64,000 bases of DNA from JAODBJ01 sp963782465 (GCA_963782465.1 CAWAJR010000007.1:62001-126000), one strand, 5' to 3'. Shown: positions 17,118 to 26,145, numbered from the stretch's first letter. Numbers and translations are program-made. The notes: generated from the letters alone by a model not told the origin.

Positions 17118-18760
17118 ATGCGACGGCTGACGCGCTCGCCGGCGACGAACCGGTTGCGGCGTGTCGTCGCGGCCCACGAGCAATCGACCCGGCTGCGCAC
17201 GCCGTTCGACGACGTGCTCGGCGCCGCCGAAACGCGTGCCGAGATGAGCCGCCGTGAGTTCCTCGCCTCGGCCGGCGCGGCCACTGCGGCCACCGCGCTG
17301 GGCGCCGTTGCCGGTACCGGTGTGCTGCGGGCGCGGCGCGCGGCGGCGACCGCGCCCCGGATCGTTATCGTCGGCGCCGGTTTGGCCGGCGTGCGCTGTG
17401 CGCACCAACTGTGGGTCGACGGCGCGGCCGCGGGGCGCCCCCTCGCATCGACCGTGTACGAGGCCGACACCACCCACATCGGCGGCCGGTGTTGGAGCCT
17501 GCGGAACTTCTTCTCGGGCGACACCGTCGCGGAGCACGGTGGTTCGTTCCTCAACACCGGTCAGCGGCGCGTCCGGCGGCTGGTGAAGGTGCTCGGTCTC
17601 GACGAAGAAGTGGTGCGGGGCGGCGACCTGCGCGCGGGTGAGGAGGTGTTCTTCGTCGGCGGCCGGCCGTACTCGTACGCCGAAGCGAGCGCCGACTGGG
17701 CCGCGTTCGGGTTCGACGCGTTCCACGACGCGGCCGCGGCTGCGGGCCGACGCCGAACTACCGCGCGTCGACACCCGAAGGACGCCGGCTCGACCACCTG
17801 TCGGTGCCGGAATGGCTCGACGAGACCGGTATCGGCGCCACGAGTCGTTTCGGTCGCCTGATGCAGGCGAACTCGGTGTCGGAGTACGGCGGCAGCCCCG
17901 GCGAGCAGTCGGCGCTCAACCTCATCTACCTCCTCGCGTACAACGCGCGCGACGCGTTGCAACCGCTCCCCGGCGACGACGAGCGCTTCCACGTCGTCGG
18001 TGGCAACGACCAGATCGTGTCGCGCATGCTGGCGCAGTTGCCTGCCGGCACGGTGCAGACCGGCCACGAATTGATCGCGCTACGAGCCAACGGCAGTGGT
18101 TACACCTGTACCTTCCAGGTCGGCTCGAAAGCGATCGACGTGCCGGCCGACCATGTGGTGCTCGCGTTGCCCTTCAGCACCCTGCGCCGCGTCGACCTGC
18201 GCCATGCGGGCTTGACGAAGCTCAAACGCCACGCGATCAACAAAATGGGCATGGGCGACAACGCGAAGATCCACGTCGAGGTCGGCTACAAGACCTGGCC
18301 CGCGCTCGGGTACTCGGGTGCCACCTACACCGACTGGGACAAGTTCTGCACCGCATGGGACGGTTCCGTGCCCCTCGGCCCCGACGGTGCACCCGCGCTG
18401 CTCGTCGCGTTCCCCGGCGGCCGGACCGGGGCGCGCAAGCTCACCGGCGCGCCCCACGGCACCGCGCCGGCGGCCGACGTCGCGTGGTTCCTGGAGCAGA
18501 TCGAGCGGGTGTTCCCGGGCACTGAAGCCGCGTATACCGGCGTGGCCTACGAAGACCACTGGGCCGTCGACCCTTGGCATCTCGGCGCGTACTCCTACTA
18601 CCGGCGCGGGCAGTACAGCACGATCAGCGGTTACGAACATCGCCAGGAAGGCAACGTCCACTTCGCGGGTGAGCACACGTCGGTGAACCAGCAGGGGTTC
18701 CTCGACGGCGCGGTCGAATCCGGCGAGCGCGCGGCACGCGAGATCGCGCGGCAGATCTGA
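17118..18760 (+). pseudogene. Tat-exported FAD-dependent amine oxidase (one frameshift)
   Basis: ATG at 17118, with TAACCT 8 nt upstream and no Shine-Dalgarno, suggesting leaderless initiation. A twin-arginine signal occurs internally (SRREFLASAGAATAATALGA, about residues 43-62), then the FAD motif 'IVIVGAGLAGVRCAHQL', 'YEADTTHIGGRCWS' and 'EHGGSFLNTG'. The C-terminal part has 'NVHFAGEHTSVNQQGFLDGAVESGERAA', typical of monoamine-oxidase-type flavoproteins. The frame shifts in 17,742-17,750; restoring one base gives PTPNYRASTPEGRRLDHLSV. About 547 residues when repaired. Probably oxidises an amine or related substrate outside the membrane. Confidence 0.85.
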
Positions 18761-18844
18761 CGCAGGACGAACTGTCGCCCCGTCTTGCCGGTGGTGTCGC
18801 CGCGGGGAGACTCCGGCGTCGAAGCAACCTATGAGGGGAAGAGC

Positions 18845-19438
18845 ATGCGCCGAATTCTCACTGTCGCGCTCGGAAGTGCGCTGATGTGCACGACCGCGTT
18901 CGTCGGTACCGCCCACGCGATAACGGGCGTCACCAAGAAGGACACGGTCAACTACAAGTATGTGGGCGTCACCGGCCCCGACTCGTCGACCTGTGGCGGG
19001 AACTGGGCCAACGACACGCAGACGCGCACGTTCCAGGTCTACAAGGAGCAGGCGAACAACGGCACCTACGAGGTGTACGAGAAGTTCACCGCCGGGAAGT
19101 TCGTCGCGATCGACGGTCCGAGCCCGCAATCGTGTGCCGACGGCAACAGCAACACCGTCTCGAGCGCCGTGAAGGGCTCGTTCCACGGCTACATCGTCAT
19201 CTACGTGTCGAACACCAACAAGAGCGGTGCGTGGGACCCGTCAACGGATGTCCCGTGCTCGGCGACGTGCACGACGACCGAGTGGATTACGAACGCCTTC
19301 GGCTCGTCGGCGACGATCTCCGAACCCGACTGGTGGTTCTCGTACAAGGCCAACGCGAAGGCTTCCTGCAGCCGACACTGGATCAACGCCAACTACGGCG
19401 ACTCCGGCGACATTGCGTCGGGCTGCTCCGTCAGCTGA
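18845..19438 (+). CDS. Secreted hypothetical protein
   Basis: A 197-residue protein; AGGGGAAG lies just before the ATG. A clear signal peptide (MRRILTVALGSALMCTTAFV, cleavage near GTAHA-IT) precedes a Ser/Thr/Asn- and aromatic-rich mature part with six cysteines, consistent with a disulfide-bonded exported protein. No catalytic motif or known family was recognised. A U-tailed hairpin follows the stop. The final 198 bp are overlapped antisense by the over-extended AraC frame. Confidence 0.75.
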   Translation: MRRILTVALGSALMCTTAFVGTAHAITGVTKKDTVNYKYVGVTGPDSSTCGGNWANDTQTRTFQVYKEQANNGTYEVYEKFTAGKFVAIDGPSPQSCADGNSNTVSSAVKGSFHGYIVIYVSNTNKSGAWDPSTDVPCSATCTTTEWITNAFGSSATISEPDWWFSYKANAKASCSRHWINANYGDSGDIASGCSVS

Positions 19439-20362
19439 CCTGTCCTTCCATTGGGGGTGGGGCCGTCGTCGGGGCGGTCCCATCCCCTTCTCTTTGCCGT
19501 CGACGCGAGCGACGCAGGCCCGACACGGGCCGACACGGATGGCGCGGGCGCGGTACGAGGTCGGCGTCTCGTCGTTCAATGCCCTGAACGCTCGAGCGAA
19601 CGCGCTCACGCTGTTGAAGCCGACGGCAATCGCCACGTCGGTCACGCTGCGACCGGGTTCCGTGAGCAGCGCCATCGCTCGCAGCAGCCGGCACTGCAGG
19701 AGATATTGCCGCCAGGTCATGCCGGTTGCCGCGCTGAACCGCCGGCTGAGGCTCCGCTCGGAGAGCCCCACCGCGCCGCACACGCTGCTCGCGTTCGCCT
19801 CGGCGAGGTGTTCGTTGGTGAAGCGCATGATCGCGGCCACGAGCGGGTCGGTACTCGTCGGCAGGTGCAGCGGCGTCTCGTCATCGAGCCAGTCGCGGAG
19901 CAGGCCCGCGAGCGTGGCGAAGAAGGCGTCGGCGAGACCGTCGCTCCGCTCTCGGTCGATCGGCCAGCGGGTGGCGTACGACATCATCTCGCGCAGCAAG
20001 GGTGTGACGGCGACGATGCGCACGTGATCGTCGGGGATCGAGATCATCGCCGGTTCGAAGAAGACGGCGACCGACCGCACGCCCTTCAGCGTCGTGCGAT
20101 GTATCGCGCCGGCGGGGATCCAGGCCGCCTGATGCGGCGGCAGGAGATGATGCCTGGTGGTCGACTCGACCTCGGCGATGCCCTCGAGGGCGTACTCGAT
20201 CTGGTGCATGTCGTGCGCGTGCCAGCCGGTGACCAGATCGACGCCGTCGTAGCGATAGCTGCCGCCCAGCACCCCTGACCCGCCCCGCACGTCGACCTTG
20301 GCCGCGGCGGGCAGATTCGTGGCCGAACGCGCAGCGACAGACACCGCGTCACCGTAAACCAT
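19241..20362 (-). CDS. AraC family transcriptional regulator
   Basis: ATG at 20362. N-terminal cupin-like sensing domain ('GWHAHDMHQIEYALEGIAEVES', split over residues about 47-68; 'QAAWIPAGAIHRTTLKG'). C-terminal double HTH: 'CGAVGLSERSLSRRFSAATG', 'WRQYLLQCRLLRAMALL', 'VTDVAIAVGFNSVSAFARAF'. This is the arrangement of cupin-AraC regulators of catabolic or efflux genes. The conserved domain ends near 19,560; the remaining 100 or so residues run through a terminator and antisense into the secreted-protein gene, so the native stop may be lost. It starts 6 bp from the divergent methyltransferase, a likely target. Confidence 0.85.
   Translation of the reverse strand: MVYGDAVSVAARSATNLPAAAKVDVRGGSGVLGGSYRYDGVDLVTGWHAHDMHQIEYALEGIAEVESTTRHHLLPPHQAAWIPAGAIHRTTLKGVRSVAVFFEPAMISIPDDHVRIVAVTPLLREMMSYATRWPIDRERSDGLADAFFATLAGLLRDWLDDETPLHLPTSTDPLVAAIMRFTNEHLAEANASSVCGAVGLSERSLSRRFSAATGMTWRQYLLQCRLLRAMALLTEPGRSVTDVAIAVGFNSVSAFARAFRALNDETPTSYRARAIRVGPCRACVARVDGKEKGMGPPRRRPHPQWKDRSADGAARRNVAGVAVVGVDPVSAAGSLRVGLVREPPVGFGDRRRRAEGVRNPLGRRARRRARDIR
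19453..19495 (+). terminator. Rho-independent-like terminator of secreted-protein gene
   Basis: GGGGGTGGGGCC pairs with GGTCCCATCCCC (10 Watson-Crick plus two G-U pairs in RNA) around an 11-nt loop and is followed by TTCTCTTT. It begins 15 nt after the stop at 19438. Confidence 0.75.
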
Positions 20363-20368
20363 CGGGGC

Positions 20369-21166
20369 ATGAGCACCGACGAGCACGACGCCGTTGTCAG
20401 GAAGTCGTTCAGGAAGCAGGCCGGGCTGTTCATCGGGGACGACTCGCCCTTCCGGCGCCGGGGGGCCTCGGCGCTCGCGTGGGTCGAACCTCTCGATACC
20501 GGCATGATCGTCCTCGAGGTCGCCTGCGGCGCGGCGCACGTGTCGGAGATCGTCGCGCCGCACGTCCGTGAGGTCGTCGGCCTCGACCTCACACCCGAAC
20601 TCCTCGCGATCGGTGCGCGGCGGCTGGCCGAAGCCGGCGTCACGAACGTGTTGCTGCAAGAAGGCAACGCCGCGGCGCTTCCCTTCGTCGACGCTTCGTT
20701 CGATCTCGTGATGTGCCGCGCCTCCATGCACCATTTCGCCGACCCGGCAACGAGCATGAAGGAGATGGCGCGGGTGTGCCGGCCGGGTGGGCGCGTCGTG
20801 GTGTCCGACATGATCAGTCCCGGCCCCGAAGTGCGTGACGCCTTCGACGACCTCCATCGATGCATCGACCCGTCGCACCGGCGCGCGTTCACGGAAGCCG
20901 AGCTGGCCGCGATGATCGAAGGCGCGGTCGGGCCGATCACCTACGGCGAGACGACGGTGCTGCGCCTGGCCCTCGACCTCATGCTGACCGACGCTGCCGA
21001 TCGCGACGCCGCGGTCGCATTGCTGCGGGCCGACCTCGACCATGGCGTCGCGACCGGCTTCGAACCGACCGAGGACCGCGACGGCATCACCGTGTCGTTC
21101 GTTTCGACCACGGTGCACGGGACCCGTCGCGTTGAGCAGCGGGGAAGAACGATCGCACGTCCGTGA
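20369..21166 (+). CDS. SAM-dependent class I methyltransferase
   Basis: A 265-residue protein. The SAM-binding motif I is 'VLEVACGAAHVSEIVAP', motif II acid 'VVGLDLTPELLAIGARRL', and the post-motif 'LPFVDASFDLVMCRASMHHF' with 'MARVCRPGGRVVVSD' completes the UbiE/Methyltransf_11 pattern. Motif I has A-C-G-A where D/E-x-G-x-G is usual, a conservative variant. Acceptor unknown. The gene is divergent from the AraC regulator with only 6 bp between start codons, so the two promoters must overlap the opposing 5' ends. Confidence 0.88.
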   Translation: MSTDEHDAVVRKSFRKQAGLFIGDDSPFRRRGASALAWVEPLDTGMIVLEVACGAAHVSEIVAPHVREVVGLDLTPELLAIGARRLAEAGVTNVLLQEGNAAALPFVDASFDLVMCRASMHHFADPATSMKEMARVCRPGGRVVVSDMISPGPEVRDAFDDLHRCIDPSHRRAFTEAELAAMIEGAVGPITYGETTVLRLALDLMLTDAADRDAAVALLRADLDHGVATGFEPTEDRDGITVSFVSTTVHGTRRVEQRGRTIARP

Positions 21167-21556
21167 TCAGGCGGGCGCGGCCGCGAACAGGTACGGGCGC
21201 GCGTCGACGAAACGCCAGCTGTCACCCTCGCGGCGAAGCAGCGCCGAGAGATGCAGCGCGAGCGCCACCCGACCGTCGGGCCCGGTGATCGCCTGGTCGC
21301 CGTCGACGAACGCGTGATCGTCGCCGACCGGGCGGACCGACGCGACGGTCACGGTCGTGGTCGTGCCCGACAGCAGGCCGAGGAAGTACCGCGAGTACAT
21401 GCCCGCGACCGCGGCGCGGCCGTCGGCCCGTTCGCCGAACGGGTTGATCAGTGATCCATGTTCGGCGAACGCTTCGGCGAGCGCGCCACCGTCGTTGGTC
21501 TTCCACGTATCCGCGAACTGGCTGAAGAAGGCTTCCACCGAAGCTCGGTCCACCAC
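21167..21556 (-). CDS. SnoaL/NTF2-like (SgcJ/EcaC type) protein
   Basis: A 129-residue protein; GTG at 21556 is chosen because GAGGAGG stands 6 nt upstream. 'ASVEAFFSQFADTWKTNDGGALAEAF', 'GSLINPFGERADGRAAVAGMYS' and 'LLRREGDSWRFVDARPYLF' give the cone-shaped NTF2 fold of the SgcJ/EcaC group. These proteins bind small hydrophobic ligands, and some are isomerases or cyclases. No fixed catalytic residue set can be assigned. Its stop abuts that of the convergent methyltransferase. Confidence 0.8.
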   Translation of the reverse strand: MVDRASVEAFFSQFADTWKTNDGGALAEAFAEHGSLINPFGERADGRAAVAGMYSRYFLGLLSGTTTTVTVASVRPVGDDHAFVDGDQAITGPDGRVALALHLSALLRREGDSWRFVDARPYLFAAAPA

Positions 21557-21666
21557 GTGCGTCCTCCTCGAAACGTGACCCCTGCCGGGCGGCCGGGCCC
21601 GCCGAGAGTTCGCAACGGGGTCGCGCGCCGGATCATCGGATCGACGGCACGGGTGGATCGCCGGAG

Positions 21667-21740
21667 TCGGGGAGGCGGGATTTGAACCCGCGACCTTGAC
21701 GTCCCAAACGTCATGCGCTGCCGGCCTGCGCCACTCCCCG
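21667..21740 (-). tRNA. tRNA-Pro (anticodon TGG)
   Basis: On the minus strand the acceptor CGGGGAG pairs with CTCCCCG; the anticodon stem TGACG/CGTCA holds the loop TTTGGGA (anticodon TGG) and the T arm contains GGTTCAAATCC. Discriminator A. The CCA end is not encoded, unlike the tRNA-Gly of this window. Confidence 0.95.
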
Positions 21741-21775
21741 GAATCGCCAGTCTCGCGCGGGCGGCACTGCCGCAG

Positions 21776-21870
21776 GAGCGGCGAGCCTGCGAGCGCGACC
21801 AGAGAGAGGGGAGCGGCGAGCCTGCGAGCGCGACCAGAGAGAGGGGAGCGGCGAGCCTGCGAGCGCGACC
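21776..21870. repeat. 35-bp tandem repeat, 2.7 copies, beside tRNA-Pro
   Basis: The unit starts GAGCGGCGAGCCTGCGAGCG at 21776, 21811 and 21846. The first two copies are identical over 35 bp, and the third keeps 26 bp before diverging. It lies 35 bp upstream of the tRNA-Pro 5' end and within the gene-free interval 21741-22010, where no other feature was recognised. No spacer pattern of a CRISPR is present. Confidence 0.85.
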
Positions 21871-22010
21871 AAGAGCATGTCACGCTCCGCTGTAACGAAT
21901 GTCACTCTGCGCGCGAAAATCCTTGAGGCACCCCTCCGGGCGCCCGACGCATCACCCAGGACATTGTGCGGTGCCGCGCTGGGCGGCGCCCCGGCGATTC
22001 GCGGGTGCGC

Positions 22011-23402
22011 ATGGGCTTGCATTGGACGAAGCGAGGGTCGATCGGCGTGCTCGCCGCGGCGCTGGCGCTCGTCGCGAGCGCCGTCCCCGGGAGTACGCCC
22101 GCTTCGGCCAGCACGGTGCACCACCGCGGCCTCGGCCTCGCGCCGCCCACCTCGACGCATCACGCGGCGCAATCCGCGCAGCAGGTCGCGAGGAGCGTGG
22201 CCGCGCTCGACGTGCTGCCGTCGTCGGTCGATCTCACCGGGAACGCGCCGGCGCCGGGCGACCAGGGCGCGGTGAACTCGTGCGTCTCGTGGGCGATCGA
22301 CTACACGGCGATGGGTTACTACCTCTCGCGCGACCACATCGGCGGTGCGCCGCTCGCGCCCATGTACACCTACTCGCAACTGGTGCACGGCCGGAACGTC
22401 GGCACCGGGTTCGGCGAGACGTTCGCCATCGCCGACAGCCAGGGCGTCGATGCCCATAGCGACTACACGCAAGGCGACTACGACTACACGCACACCCCGA
22501 ACGCGAGAGAGATCGCCAACGCGAGCAGTTGGGTGATCTCGGCGTACCACACGCTCGACGTCGGTGGATCGCACAGCGTCACCCAGGCTGCGATCAAGGG
22601 GGCGCTCGCGTCGGGCAAACCGGTCGTCGTCGGGATGCCGGTGTACGAAGGGTTCTTCTACCTGGCGCCCGGTCACAGCGACTGGACCGGTACCACCGGG
22701 ACACTCGAGGGGTACCACGCGGTCACCGCGCTCGGCTACGACCGGTACGGGATCACGATCGAGAACTCGTGGAGCGCCAGCTGGGGCAACGCCGGCTTCG
22801 CTCGACTCTCCTGGTCGTTCGTCGACGACAACGTGTTCGCCGCGTATTCGGTGAACGAAGTGGTGTCGCACTCGACCGTTCCGCGCGTCACCGCGGTTCG
22901 AACCGCGATCGGGCCGAGCAAGGGCGGCCGGCGGGTGACGTTGACCGGGGCGAACTTCGCCGCCGACGCGAAAGTGAAGTTCGGTGGCGCCCTCGGCACC
23001 CACGAGACGGTCGACGGTACGCACACGCACATCACGGTCGTCGTTCCCCGTCATTCCCGCGGGCTCGTCCCCGTGGTGGTGACCGGCTCGAGCGGCACCA
23101 GCCAAGTGGCGCCCCGGGCGACCTACCGGTACGAGACCGGGCCGACGTTCCGTTCGGTGAGTTCCCGCAAGGGATCGACCGCCGGGCGGTCGCGGGTCGT
23201 CATCACGGGGACGAACCTCTTCGGCGCCCATGTCTACTTCGGCAAGACCATGGCCCACGCGTCGCTCAACGGCACGGGCACACTGCTGCGGGTCGCGGTG
23301 CCGGCCCACCGGGCCGGCGTGGTGACGATCTCGGTGACGACACCGGTCGGCACCGTGCGCGGCCTCTCCTTCAGGTACCGCTCACCGGGTACGCACGGCT
23401 GA
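22011..23402 (+). CDS. Secreted papain-like cysteine protease with IPT/TIG domains
   Basis: A 463-residue protein. A signal peptide spans residues about 5-33 (VLAAALALVASAVPGSTPAS). The C1 peptidase domain has the oxyanion Gln85 and catalytic Cys91 in 'DQGAVNSCVSWAIDY', His236 in 'EGYHAVTALGYD' and Asn252 in 'IENSWSASWGNAGF', so the catalytic set is complete. Two IPT/TIG-like immunoglobulin folds follow (about 295-375 and 380-460; 'VTLTGANFAADAKVKFGG', 'VVITGTNLFGAHVYFG'). No clear propeptide inhibitor domain is visible in the short region before the catalytic domain. Likely an extracellular protease with adhesion modules. Confidence 0.92.
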   Translation: MGLHWTKRGSIGVLAAALALVASAVPGSTPASASTVHHRGLGLAPPTSTHHAAQSAQQVARSVAALDVLPSSVDLTGNAPAPGDQGAVNSCVSWAIDYTAMGYYLSRDHIGGAPLAPMYTYSQLVHGRNVGTGFGETFAIADSQGVDAHSDYTQGDYDYTHTPNAREIANASSWVISAYHTLDVGGSHSVTQAAIKGALASGKPVVVGMPVYEGFFYLAPGHSDWTGTTGTLEGYHAVTALGYDRYGITIENSWSASWGNAGFARLSWSFVDDNVFAAYSVNEVVSHSTVPRVTAVRTAIGPSKGGRRVTLTGANFAADAKVKFGGALGTHETVDGTHTHITVVVPRHSRGLVPVVVTGSSGTSQVAPRATYRYETGPTFRSVSSRKGSTAGRSRVVITGTNLFGAHVYFGKTMAHASLNGTGTLLRVAVPAHRAGVVTISVTTPVGTVRGLSFRYRSPGTHG

Positions 23403-23422
23403 TCGAATGGCCGGGGCGGCCG

Positions 23423-23848
23423 TCACTCGGTTTCGCCGGCGAGGGCTCGCAGCGTGTCTCGCACGCTGACCATGCCGTACGCGACACCGTTCTCCACCAC
23501 GGGGAGATGACGGACCTCGGCTTCGAGCATCCGGTGCACAACGTCGTTCACTTCGTCGGTCGGTGCCGCGACGACGAGATCGGTCGTCATCACCTCCGAC
23601 ACCGGAGTGACGCGCACGTTCACGCCGTCGGCGATCGCGCGCACGATGTCGCGCTCGGAGACCAAGCCGATCAGACCGTGGGGCCCGCGCACGAGCGCGG
23701 CGCCGATGGACTCGTCGATCATCGATTGGGCGACGTGCTGCAAGGTGTCGTTCGGGTGCACGAACACCGCAGGTCGCGCCACGAGGCTCTGCACGCGGAA
23801 GTGGCCGTCGAGGTCCACGGTGGCCTCCTTGTGTCGATTTCCGTCCAT
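23423..23848 (-). CDS. Tandem CBS domain protein
   Basis: A 141-residue protein; AAAGGGCA precedes the ATG. Two CBS motifs form one Bateman module: residues about 18-75 ('VHPNDTLQHVAQSMIDESIG', 'GLIGLVSERDIVRAIA') and 82-140 ('MTTDLVVAAPTDEVNDVVHR', 'RHLPVVENG', 'GMVSVRDTLRAL'). Stand-alone CBS pairs bind adenine nucleotides and regulate partner proteins. The partner is not evident here. Convergent with the protease gene, 20 bp between stops. Confidence 0.92.
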   Translation of the reverse strand: MDGNRHKEATVDLDGHFRVQSLVARPAVFVHPNDTLQHVAQSMIDESIGAALVRGPHGLIGLVSERDIVRAIADGVNVRVTPVSEVMTTDLVVAAPTDEVNDVVHRMLEAEVRHLPVVENGVAYGMVSVRDTLRALAGETE

Positions 23849-23905
23849 TGCCCTTTCAGCGTGGTTTCCGGCGGCCAGGGCCGCTAGGGCCGACAGTCCC
23901 GAGAA

Positions 23906-25852
23906 TTACAGCGCACGACCGACACGCGCCGCGTCGAGCATCGCCCCGTCGAGGTACCGGGCCTCCCGGCAGTCGCCCGCGTAGTGCACCTCGACGCCGG
24001 CGCCGATCCGGTCGAGGAACTCCGGCGGCGACGCGGGCGGCTCCCACGGGTCGAGCACGACGATGTCGTCGCTCGTCCCGGTGTGCGGGGGCGTCGAACG
24101 ATTCACGAGGACCACGCCGTTCGACCGCAGCGCGTCCATCGTTCGCCACAGGCGCGGCGGCGAAAGCCCGATGCCGAACGTGTCTTTCGGGCTCACCAGC
24201 GTGACGCGCGCGCCGCGTTGCGCGAGCGTCGCGGCCACGACGGCGGCGACCCCGTTGGCTCCGACGATCGTGATCGCGCGGTCTTCGACGTCGTCGCGCG
24301 CGAGAAGGGTTGCGAGGCCGCCGGCCGGATCGGGAACCTGCGCGCCGGTCGCGATCACCACGGCATCGGGATCGAAGGCGCGAAGTACGTCGGCGTCGGC
24401 GTGGACCCCGACGCGCACCTCGACACCCAGAACCGAGCACTCACCTTCGAGCCACGCGACCAGTTCGCCGATGGCCGGCTCGACGCGCGCGGCCAGCAAC
24501 GCGCGACCGCCAACGCGCTTCGCCCCCTCGAGCAACGTCACCCGATGGCCGCGGGCCGCGGCGACCCGCGCCGTCTCCATTCCGGCCGGCCCCCCTCCGA
24601 CCACCACGACGTGGCGCGGCGCCGCCGACGGCACGAGCTCGGCCGCGAGCTCGTGCTCGCGCCCGGTCGCCGGGTTCACGGTGCACCGGGCGCCGCGGGT
24701 GAGGAACACGTTCCCCACGCACCGGTACGAATAGATGCAAGGGCGCACGCGCGCGCGTTCGCCGCGGGCGAGCCGGTTGGGGAGGTCGGGGTCGGCGAGG
24801 AGTTTGCGACCCATCGCGACGAAGTCGACGACCCCGTCGGCGATCAGCCGGTCGCCCAACTCCGGGTCGATGCGGCCGACGCCGATCACAGGCGCGCCGG
24901 CGCTTCGCTTCACCGCGCGCGCCAAGTCGACGAAACCGCCGGGTTCGTGCACGAGCGGTGCGACGGTGAAGGCACGGCCCACACCGGGATCGGCGTACAC
25001 GCTCACGTGTACCGCGTCGAGGCCGGCGTCGACCGCCATCTTCGCGGTGCGGCACGCATCCTCGAGGGTGATCCCGTCGGCGACGTCGAACTCGGTGCCG
25101 TCGAGACGGCACCACATCGGGAAGTCGTCGCCGACCGCGGCGCGGGCGTGTTGCACGACCTCCACGAGGAGACGGGAGCGTGATTCGAGCGCGCCGCCGT
25201 ACTCGTCGGTTCTCCGGTTCGAGTGCGGGGAGAGGAACGCGGAGAGCACGTACCCGTGGCCCGCGTGCAACTCGACCGCGTCGAAACCGGCCGCCCGCGC
25301 CCGGACGACCGCGGCCGCGAACCAGTCGCGCATCTGCGCGATGTCGTCGAGGGTCATCTCGTGGTACTCGGCCTTCGCGCCGGGCTGGAAGTAGTCGCGC
25401 AGTGCGGCGTTGCGATCTTCCGCGGTGAGGTCGGCGAAGAGGTCCATCGCGCTCGGTAGCGGTGCCGACGGCACCCACATCGGTCGGCCGGCCGCGATGT
25501 CGCGCGTCGCGACCTTGCCCGCGTGCTGCAGCTGTATTGCCGCCTTGGCACCGTGCCGGTGGACGCGATCGGCGAGGCGCGCGAGGTGCGGGATGAACGT
25601 GTCGTTCGAGATGCCGAGCTGGTTCGGGTTCGCCGCGCCGGCCGGCCAGGCGATCGCTGCGACTTCGACGATCACCAACCCGGCGCCGCCCCGTGCCCGC
25701 GCCTCGAAATAGGCGAGCATGCGATCGCCGGGCGTCCCGTCGGGTTCGCAGAGGTTGGAGCCCATCGGCGCCATCGCGATCCGGTTACGCGTCTCCATGG
25801 TGCCGATGCGGCCCGGCGACAGGAGATGTTCGTAGCTCACCGCAGCGCCCAT
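23906..25852 (-). CDS. NADH:flavin oxidoreductase, OYE/2,4-dienoyl-CoA reductase (FadH) family
   Basis: A 648-residue protein. The N-terminal FMN TIM barrel (about 1-360) has 'NRIAMAPMGSN', the active-site 'ELHAGHGYVLSAFLSPHSNR' (His196, His199, Tyr201) and 'RRTDEYGG'. An iron-sulfur segment and a C-terminal FAD/NAD(P) half ('VVVGGGPAGMETARVAAARG') follow. The cluster motif in the family is usually CxxCxxxC-x11-C; here it is Cys372-x5-Cys378-x11-Cys390, so one cysteine is missing and the first spacing is altered. The size fits the family. Reduces an enoyl-type substrate; identity unknown. ATG at 25852, with GTG at 25840 possible. The 293 bp up to tig are divergent promoter space. Confidence 0.88.
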   Translation of the reverse strand: MGAAVSYEHLLSPGRIGTMETRNRIAMAPMGSNLCEPDGTPGDRMLAYFEARARGGAGLVIVEVAAIAWPAGAANPNQLGISNDTFIPHLARLADRVHRHGAKAAIQLQHAGKVATRDIAAGRPMWVPSAPLPSAMDLFADLTAEDRNAALRDYFQPGAKAEYHEMTLDDIAQMRDWFAAAVVRARAAGFDAVELHAGHGYVLSAFLSPHSNRRTDEYGGALESRSRLLVEVVQHARAAVGDDFPMWCRLDGTEFDVADGITLEDACRTAKMAVDAGLDAVHVSVYADPGVGRAFTVAPLVHEPGGFVDLARAVKRSAGAPVIGVGRIDPELGDRLIADGVVDFVAMGRKLLADPDLPNRLARGERARVRPCIYSYRCVGNVFLTRGARCTVNPATGREHELAAELVPSAAPRHVVVVGGGPAGMETARVAAARGHRVTLLEGAKRVGGRALLAARVEPAIGELVAWLEGECSVLGVEVRVGVHADADVLRAFDPDAVVIATGAQVPDPAGGLATLLARDDVEDRAITIVGANGVAAVVAATLAQRGARVTLVSPKDTFGIGLSPPRLWRTMDALRSNGVVLVNRSTPPHTGTSDDIVVLDPWEPPASPPEFLDRIGAGVEVHYAGDCREARYLDGAMLDAARVGRAL

Positions 25853-26128
25853 CCGGCGGCCGCGTCGCCGGCGCGAGGGCGCGTGCCACCCGGTGTCGAG
25901 CCGCCGCCACCCGTCGAGCGCGAGTTGCACGAGTGGGTCAGCGGTGGCGGTGTCGGCAATGTTGCCTGCGGGGCCGATCGCCCGGCCGCCCGCGGCGACG
26001 GTGCGCACGGCACCGGCCCGAGCCTTCCCGGTCGTGTCCGCCGCCCGCCCGCTCCGCACGCCCGCACACTACGAGACACGCGAATGCGCGCCCGGGACAA
26101 CGGGCCGGGGGTGCAGCACCGCCACCGG

Positions 26129-26134
26129 TACTAT
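26129..26134 (+). promoter_or_regulatory. -10 element (TACTAT) of tig, leaderless type
   Basis: TACTAT ends 11 nt before the tig ATG and no Shine-Dalgarno lies between, so transcription would start a few bases from, or at, the start codon. Confidence 0.4.
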
Positions 26135-26145
26135 GCACGCTCCAT

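Noticed and set aside
21776..21870. CRISPR array
   Set aside because: Units are directly adjacent with no variable spacers, and no cas genes are visible.
21966..22010. Earlier GTG start of the papain-like protease
   Set aside because: It adds an Arg-rich stretch before the signal peptide; the ATG at 22011 gives a normal signal peptide N-region.
22529..23887. Plus-strand open frame overlapping the papain-like gene and the CBS gene
   Set aside because: It has no motif, overlaps two well-supported genes and has a composition expected of an out-of-frame reading.
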